A stretch of 42,921 bases of DNA from a virus: IMG/VR virus record IMGVR_UViG_3300007734_000691, positions 1 to 42,921 of that record, one strand, 5' to 3'. The notes below the pieces were generated by a model. That model was not told the DNA's origin, searched no databases, and was given only the letters and a program-made list of their open reading frames with translations. Of the stretch, positions 39,014-42,921 are shown piece by piece. The translations under genes and the position numbers were made by a program. Position 1 is the first letter of the stretch; each line of letters begins with the position of its first letter.

Positions 39014-39207
39014 GCTTGCTCTCCTTGTAGTTCAGTTAGTCGGCGGGTCAGCCGTTTGATGCGGGCATCGTTGTAGTCCACCATGCTAAGGGCGTATTCC
39101 ATTGCACTCTCAGCTTCCAGTTTTGCCCGCTGGGACTGCACCAGTTCTCGCGCAACCATCTCTAGCGGGGATGGTGTAGCCAGTAGGCGTTTCATCATTG
39201 CAATCAT
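39010..39207 (-). CDS. Small coiled-coil-like protein
   Basis: The 65-residue basic, helical product includes 'LVQSQRAKLEAESAMEYALS' and 'NDARIKRLTRRLTELQGEQA', a coiled-coil pattern. The C-terminal 'GEQA' codons contain GAGCAAGCATGA, which is both stop and next start. It is coupled to both neighbours. No domain is recognised. Confidence 0.6.
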   Translation of the reverse strand: MIAMMKRLLATPSPLEMVARELVQSQRAKLEAESAMEYALSMVDYNDARIKRLTRRLTELQGEQA

Positions 39208-39404
39208 GCTTGTTCCCCCTCAAGTGGTACATCACGCCATTCACCGCTAGGGTCTCCGGCAATTGCTGCGGTGTATCGGCTTGCAATGTCTTTCTCCCAC
39301 CACTGCTGGAGGATGCGGACTGTTTTATATGTCACAGCAAAATCGCCTTGAACCGGCACTTGTATTTCGCGCTCAACAAATCGCAGCTTGGATGTCGGGG
39401 TCAT
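39204..39404 (-). CDS. Small hypothetical protein with 'W.DVPLE' ending
   Basis: ATG 39404 is chosen as the start since it overlaps the stop of the tiny membrane gene (ATGA). The 66-residue product contains 'LRFVEREIQVPVQGDFAVTY' and 'KTVRILQQWWEKDIASRY'. It ends 'GEWRDVPLEGEQA', the 'GEWRDVP' type seen in phage proteins. The beginning looks beta-rich and the middle helical. The function is unknown. Confidence 0.6.
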   Translation of the reverse strand: MTPTSKLRFVEREIQVPVQGDFAVTYKTVRILQQWWEKDIASRYTAAIAGDPSGEWRDVPLEGEQA

Positions 39405-39538
39405 TTGCACTCCTTGGTGAACACCGACACGACTGTGCCGCACTTGGGTTGGTAAGTGGCGTAGCCCATGTAGAACCCCACTACGATGACTGTGCAGACC
39501 AAACCTAACAATGTTAGGAAGTCAATGACGTATTTCAT
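39401..39538 (-). CDS. Tiny membrane protein (45 aa) carrying palindrome site 2
   Basis: This short gene overlaps its neighbours by ATGA at both ends and fills a gap of no other coding use. The product starts 'MKYVIDFLTLLGLVCTVIVV' and continues with a Gly/Tyr-containing second part and two Cys. One hydrophobic span (about 7-24) is clear. The palindrome at 39504-39518 codes for 'LTLLG' here. It could be a small inner-membrane peptide. Confidence 0.6.
   Translation of the reverse strand: MKYVIDFLTLLGLVCTVIVVGFYMGYATYQPKCGTVVSVFTKECK
39504..39518. repeat. Palindrome CCTAACAATGTTAGG, site 2
   Basis: Identical 15-mer to site 1 (35123-35137), here inside the coding region of the 45-aa membrane gene, near its start codon. 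Confidence 0.8.
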
Positions 39539-39789
39539 ACTTGCTCCTTCTTAGGTAGGATGTACTTGGCGTACCGCTTCTTTGTGCGTGTGTCTTTGTT
39601 CCACACATTAACGATGGGCCACCCTTCCTCCTTACGCAGTATGTGGATAACCGCAGCCAACCGGAAACAGCCACAGCCATGGAGCGCGTCCAACGGCGTT
39701 ATCTCTTTGCCTTGCAGCAACTCACTCAATACCCAATTGATTTGCGAGGACTTTTCTGCTTTGAAGTCCTCATTGTTTAACGTGCTCAT
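39535..39789 (-). CDS. HTH protein (HTH_39-like)
   Basis: The 84-residue protein contains 'ITPLDALHGCGCFRLAAVIHILRKEEGWPI'-type sequence (in part: ITPLDALHGCGCFRLAAVIH, RKEEGWPI). It is a helix-turn-helix of the small phage family in which 'I(T/S).(L/I)(D/E)A...G..RL.A.I..LR...GW.I' recurs. Basic Lys/Arg segments flank it ('TRTKKRYAKYILPKKEQV'). It is coupled to the flanking genes by overlapping ATGA with the AAGGAGCAAG sequence. It may regulate the surrounding block and is another candidate for binding the palindromes. Confidence 0.75.
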   Translation of the reverse strand: MSTLNNEDFKAEKSSQINWVLSELLQGKEITPLDALHGCGCFRLAAVIHILRKEEGWPIVNVWNKDTRTKKRYAKYILPKKEQV

Positions 39790-40640
39790 GCTTGCTCCTT
39801 CTCTTCATCTGCTGACACAACAAACACCTCGTCATTCACTCGGCAACCTACGCCGCTGAGGAAGAATCCAGCGTCCACTAACTTGAGCATTCCTAGATTT
39901 CTCTTCATGCTCTCAGGCAATGTATTGTCATCGTAAATTTGTACATTGTCATCTATTCTAACTAGGTACTTACCCGAATCTCGCACAACTAAGGCTGCGG
40001 TTTGATTCTCAAATTGGTGGCGAATAGTCTCGATGGACTTCACCTCCATGCGTAGTTCCTTCTCGCCTTCTATGTCGTTTAGTACCCTGTCTCTAACGCG
40101 CGGCTCCAACGTCTGCACATTGGCTAAGAACCCCTCATACCCCGCGCCTAGCACATAAGAAAGCATTGCCTCTCTGAGGTTGTACTTGTGTTTATCAAGG
40201 GCTCGGTCTTTGCCGTTCTCCTGTTGGTTTAGGAACCTACCGGCTTCGGTGTAAGCCTCGGCTAGACGCTCCTTCGGGTTGCGCGGGGAGAACATCTTCT
40301 TGACCTTGAGCACGGCCTTGTCCACATCCTTAGTCTTGTACTCACTACCCCGTACCCTGCCCCCGCTTATGCGGTGATTGCTAACTGCAATAACCCAGTC
40401 CCTCCCGTGGTACATGCGTTTTATAGTCCCAAGCTCTTCCCCATTCGCTACTACCTTGAACGTGCTCACCTCATCGTGCATGTACACAGATGGCACTACG
40501 AACTGCCACAGCGGATATAGCGGGGCCAGCTTCACAATCGTGCTGGCTAGCAGGTGATGGGCTTTCAGACTGCCCTTGGCATAGCCGCCCTTGACTACAT
40601 CGGGGCTCAGCACCACGTTGTTGAATTCAAATATGTTCAT
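39786..40640 (-). CDS. Hypothetical protein of the DUF3150/VWA-like neighbourhood
   Basis: ATG 40640 has AGGAGT upstream and begins the conserved-looking 'MNIFEFNNVVLSPDVVKGGY'; a longer frame would overlap the DUF3150 gene. The 284-residue product includes 'GYAKGSLKAHHLLASTIVKL', a Lys/Arg-rich middle ('RISGGRVRGSEYKTKDVDKA') and 'SIETIRHQFENQTAALVVRD'. It shows mixed alpha/beta character and no enzymatic motif I can name. It lies after the DUF3150-like gene by 29 bases and may work with the DUF3150/VWA-like module, which is inference. Confidence 0.6.
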   Translation of the reverse strand: MNIFEFNNVVLSPDVVKGGYAKGSLKAHHLLASTIVKLAPLYPLWQFVVPSVYMHDEVSTFKVVANGEELGTIKRMYHGRDWVIAVSNHRISGGRVRGSEYKTKDVDKAVLKVKKMFSPRNPKERLAEAYTEAGRFLNQQENGKDRALDKHKYNLREAMLSYVLGAGYEGFLANVQTLEPRVRDRVLNDIEGEKELRMEVKSIETIRHQFENQTAALVVRDSGKYLVRIDDNVQIYDDNTLPESMKRNLGMLKLVDAGFFLSGVGCRVNDEVFVVSADEEKEQA

Positions 40641-40669
40641 GTCTACTCCTATGTTGATACTCTTAACTC

Positions 40670-41524
40670 TTACCACTCGAACTTCTTCAGGATGTCGTCC
40701 ACCTTGGACTTCAACGCACTGCGCGAGTCGGCATCCTCTTTGATGCTCTCGATGTCCGCACCTAACATTGTTAGTTCTACCTGCCTACGTGCTTCCTCCA
40801 ACGCAGGGTCGTTCGTCACGTTCAGCTTGGTCAGCAGGGCACACAACTCGATGGGGTTGGTAATCAGCGTGTCGTGATACCGCTTCTTCGCATCCTCACC
40901 CTCAAGGTCGGTCAGCTTCTCAGACATGCCGACAAGCATCTTGTGCAGTCTGTCCCACGGCTCACGCATCGCCTCGGCTAGCTTGTTCTGTTGCTGCGTG
41001 ATGAACTCGGCCTTCATCTCCTCTAGGTCATACGCAGGTATGTCCAGTCGGAAGTCACCAGCCTCGGGCACAGGCTTGACTGTGCGCCGGAACCCGAACT
41101 TCAGCTTCACATCCTCAAGCTCAGGATAGTCCTCGGCCTTGTACAGCCCTTGCAACGCAGTCGGCGCTTCGGCAACCAACCTCGGGTACTCGACGTAGAA
41201 GTTGTTGCACATCATGTCGAACGTCTGCTCGAACCCATTCATGGTCTGCTTGTACTCCATGAACAACGCAGTCGGCAGCATGCGCTCGCCCTTGTCAGCC
41301 CACGGCAGTGTGTGCTTGTTGTGATACAGCCGAACCCGTGCAGCAAAGTCCGAGATGTCTTTGCGTAGGCTAGTACCTGCAAACAGATTCTTCTTCGTCT
41401 GTGACGCACCACGTACCGCCCCCGCATCGCTGTTCACCTTGTCGGTAATCTCGCGGTCAATCTTCGACGCAGGCCACACGCTGATGTTCAGCTCCACTAA
41501 CAATGCGCTACTACTAATACTCAT
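40670..41524 (-). CDS. DUF3150-like protein
   Basis: The 284-residue protein contains 'KKNLFAGTSLRKDISDFAARVRLYHNKHTLPW'-type sequence (in part: AGTSLRKDISDFAARVRLYH). It also has 'LPTALFMEYKQTMNGFEQTF' and 'FGFRRTVKPVPEAGDFRLDI'. These recall DUF3150 phage and bacterial proteins that accompany MoxR-type ATPases and VWA proteins. A basic/acidic helical C-terminal part ends 'SKVDDILKKFEW'. The palindrome at 40762-40774 codes for 'LTMLG' near residues 252-256. Its partner ATPase could be just beyond the right edge. The family call is from memory. Confidence 0.6.
   Translation of the reverse strand: MSISSSALLVELNISVWPASKIDREITDKVNSDAGAVRGASQTKKNLFAGTSLRKDISDFAARVRLYHNKHTLPWADKGERMLPTALFMEYKQTMNGFEQTFDMMCNNFYVEYPRLVAEAPTALQGLYKAEDYPELEDVKLKFGFRRTVKPVPEAGDFRLDIPAYDLEEMKAEFITQQQNKLAEAMREPWDRLHKMLVGMSEKLTDLEGEDAKKRYHDTLITNPIELCALLTKLNVTNDPALEEARRQVELTMLGADIESIKEDADSRSALKSKVDDILKKFEW
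40762..40774. repeat. Palindrome CTAACATTGTTAG, site 3
   Basis: The same 13-bp core as sites 1, 2 and 4 with T at the centre on the plus strand (A on the minus strand). It is inside the DUF3150-like coding sequence. Confidence 0.75.
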
Positions 41525-41742
41525 TTCATTCTCCTTGACTTTGGTTCACCTAATAACTTAAAAATTCCAACCACTCCATCTTTGGTTAGGTCAGATGCAA
41601 TAAGGGTATACGTGTCTGTCCTACCCCACTCAATAGCTTGCACTTTGTACCTCCACGGTTTCGTCCACATTCGCCGTGGAATCAACCCCATGTACTCCCC
41701 TGCTAGTGGTAGCATGTAAACGCTACCCAGTTGAAGTTTCAT
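41521..41742 (-). CDS. Small hypothetical protein, FKLL-ending paralogue
   Basis: The 73-residue product has 'YMGLIPRRMWTKPWRYKVQA' and a later 'LIASDLTKDGVVGIFKLLGE'. The C-terminal 'VVGIFKLLGE' resembles the endings of the proteins at 41919 ('AAVGFIKLLKEN') and 42134 ('VAEGYIKLLKEE'). These three therefore form a small tandem family. It is coupled to the DUF3150-like gene by ATGA at 41521. The function is unknown. Confidence 0.55.
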   Translation of the reverse strand: MKLQLGSVYMLPLAGEYMGLIPRRMWTKPWRYKVQAIEWGRTDTYTLIASDLTKDGVVGIFKLLGEPKSRRMK

Positions 41743-41917
41743 TCATCATTCCTCCTTCGGGTTTAACTTCCACTACGTCTAACACATTGCTTTCACTGTC
41801 GGCGTTATGCAACTGGAAAGCATCGAACATCTTCACCTCTGCCTCGTCTTGTGTCTCGGCTTCAACTTCAACTTCTTGGTAGTAACTAAGTACCACCACT
41901 CCACTCCATAGTTTCAT
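41723..41917 (-). CDS. Small acidic hypothetical protein
   Basis: The 64-residue product begins 'MKLWSGVVVLSYYQEVEVEAE' and continues acidic, with 'KMFDAFQLHNADSESNVLDV'. It overlaps the next gene by 20 bases. A short N-terminal beta-strand is followed by charged residues. No family is recognised. Confidence 0.5.
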   Translation of the reverse strand: MKLWSGVVVLSYYQEVEVEAETQDEAEVKMFDAFQLHNADSESNVLDVVEVKPEGGMMNETSTG

Positions 41918-41918
41918 T

Positions 41919-42137
41919 TCAGTTCTCCTTCAAAAGTTTGATAAATCCAACTGCCGCATCGCGGCTATCTACTGTCGCTACTACCTCACACTCGTTCGTG
42001 TTCCACCACGGCACGCCGTACACCACCAGCCATTTAGAGCTAGAACCCCGCGTTACTACGCCGTAGTTCCGGGTGTACCCTTTGTGCGGGTCAATGACTT
42101 CGGCAAGCCACTCTATTTTTCCTATTTGAACCATCAT
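41919..42137 (-). CDS. Small hypothetical protein, FIKLLKE-ending paralogue
   Basis: The 72-residue product contains 'GKIEWLAEVIDPHKGYTRNY' and 'SKWLVVYGVPWWNTNECEVV', and ends 'VDSRDAAVGFIKLLKEN'. The last part matches the 42134 protein ending. It overlaps that gene by ATGA (42134-42137). The second ATG in 'MMVQIGK' is an alternative start. It appears to be a beta-rich small domain. The function is unknown. Confidence 0.6.
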   Translation of the reverse strand: MMVQIGKIEWLAEVIDPHKGYTRNYGVVTRGSSSKWLVVYGVPWWNTNECEVVATVDSRDAAVGFIKLLKEN

Positions 42138-42361
42138 TCCTCCTTCAAAAGTTTGATGTATCCCTCAGCCACTTCTCGCGTCAGGCCACTCGCTAACACC
42201 TCAACAACACCTTGGTGAACAACGCTTCGCTTCACCACCTGATGCCTATGGGGGCTAGCTGAATACCTAACCTCGTACCAATAGCCATCAAGCCTTGGCA
42301 TCCTCATTAGCGTCTTCGGGTCAGTCCACCCAAACGTATAGCTAGCTTTGGGCTTCGACAT
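42134..42361 (-). CDS. Small hypothetical protein, YIKLLKE-ending paralogue
   Basis: ATG 42361 is chosen as the natural start since the longer frame overlaps the VWA-like gene more extensively; even so, it overlaps that gene's end by 20 bases. The 75-residue product has 'TFGWTDPKTLMRMPRLDGYW' and 'VVHQGVVEVLASGLTREVAE', ending 'GYIKLLKEE'. It shares its ending with 41919 and, more weakly, 41521. These small proteins sit between the VWA-like and DUF3150 genes. Confidence 0.6.
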   Translation of the reverse strand: MSKPKASYTFGWTDPKTLMRMPRLDGYWYEVRYSASPHRHQVVKRSVVHQGVVEVLASGLTREVAEGYIKLLKEE

Positions 42362-42921
42362 GGACGGTCTTCCCGTTCGGTGCAACCTCATCGTTACCCC
42401 CAACGATGCACCACAGTACCTCGGATGTCCACTCGCTGCCCCAATCACCACCTACATACCCGTCGGTCAACACGATGGTGCACTCGGGCTTGATGGCCTT
42501 CTCTTTCAGGTACGCAGATACACAGCTTGGGCTCGTGCCGCCACCGCCTCGGGGCTTGGTAGCTAACAATGTTAGATACCTCGCTACCTTCGTACACCTC
42601 ATGCCTAGCCACCTCGCAGTCCCAGTACAGCAAGTCCACCACCTCGGGGTTGACATCCTCGGCGATAGCTTTGACCTCGGATAAGAACTCGGCTTGCTCT
42701 TGCGCGCCAATCGAACCCGACATGTCAACACCTACTACAAGATGACCAACCTTCTCGCCGATCATGCTAGGCATGTACGTACCCGTGGACAGGAACCGAC
42801 GATTGACTCTGCGCCAGCTACTTGCATCCTTGGCATTGCATGTGGCTTTCACAAACTCACGTAGCACCTCGCGCCAATCCACCTTGGGCTCCAACAACCC
42901 TTCGAGTTCGCGGTCGAGACC
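42342..42921 (-). pseudogene. VWA-like (DUF2201-type) protein, frameshifted and truncated at window edge
   Basis: The gene enters from beyond 42921, and the frame is open to the edge with 'LDRELEGLLEPKVDWREVLR'. Then comes the VWA-like core 'VGHLVVGVDMSGSIGAQEQA' with the MIDAS-type DxSGS. The conserved 'ELLYWDCEVARHEVYEG' type region follows (here 'VDLLYWDCEVARHEVYEG'). After about 42580 the expected 'KPRGGGGTSPSCVSAYLKEK' and 'CTIVLTDGYVGGDWG' are read only in the frame shifted by +1, ending at 42342. So either the gene is broken, or one extra base is present, or there is a programmed shift. It probably pairs with the DUF3150-like gene. Confidence 0.7.
42563..42575. repeat. Palindrome CTAACAATGTTAG, site 4
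   Basis: The 13-bp core, here inside the VWA-like gene and within the short stretch where the reading frame changes. The flanks differ from sites 1 and 2 (G and A on the plus strand). Confidence 0.8.

Noticed and set aside
24875-42684. Many + strand open frames of 60-230 codons in the right arm, for example 28200-28898
   Set aside because: They lie opposite convincing minus-strand genes with recognised domains, lack suitable ribosome-binding sites and have no coherent protein features.
42445-42897. A complete 150-residue gene with a TTG start at 42897
   Set aside because: The frame stays open to the window edge and upstream residues look conserved, so the gene is partial; its C-terminal 30 residues after the frame change look like out-of-frame sequence.
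1-42921. tRNA genes, phage attachment sites or an origin of replication
   Set aside because: I saw no cloverleaf-like sequence with the usual TTCGA-type arm, no integrase-linked att site, and no clear iteron cluster; a dedicated scan could still find one.

Overview
This window looks like about 43 kb of a tailed double-stranded DNA bacteriophage genome, probably an uncultured podovirus-like phage. The host is inferred only: the small modular proteins with 'LALEALE...ALAQPAQEPV' segments and the moderate GC content suggest a freshwater or soil betaproteobacterium. Nearly every base is coding, most neighbouring genes overlap by ATGA, and I see no tRNA, rRNA, integrase, transposase or CRISPR array. 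Terminase, portal and capsid genes are not present and presumably lie left of base 1.

Left arm (1-24668, all + strand): virion and lysis genes. It begins with a small protein end and an SU10-type head-tail adaptor (201-896). Two paralogous small structural proteins and a long tail-fibre region follow (2016-8476). In that region fibre-like genes alternate with small chaperone-like genes; one fibre ends in an S74 self-cleaving chaperone and another is glycine-rich. The lysis block is 8943-10444 (coiled-coil membrane protein, 3TM holin, cysteine-containing small protein, M15 peptidase endolysin). Then come a 706-aa tail protein and four probable internal or ejected proteins, among them a GNAT-like protein and a 2116-aa large polyvalent-type protein.

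Boundary (24669-24740): the two arms converge here. An intrinsic terminator is oriented for leftward transcripts.

Right arm (24741-42921, all - strand): replication, recombination and accessory genes. Replication and recombination proteins are an AEP primase fused to a DUF927-type helicase, a probable ssDNA-binding protein, an SNF2 helicase, an HNH-like protein, a Cas4-like nuclease, a family A DNA polymerase with Leu at the position equivalent to E. coli F762, and a VRR-NUC nuclease. A sigma70-like promoter (29450-29477) and a terminator/promoter pair (35053-35113) divide the arm into transcription units. From 35 to 40 kb there are about twenty very small translationally coupled genes, four of them tiny and absent from simple ORF lists because they are under 60 codons. 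The right end carries a DUF3150-like gene and an apparently frameshifted VWA-like (DUF2201-type) gene, separated by a run of small related proteins.

The most unusual signal is a 13-bp palindrome, CTAACA(A/T)TGTTAG, found four times, only in the right arm (35124, 39505, 40762, 42563). A related palindrome forms the -35 region of the promoter at 29.46 kb. This could be an operator or another recognition site, and I know of no description of it.
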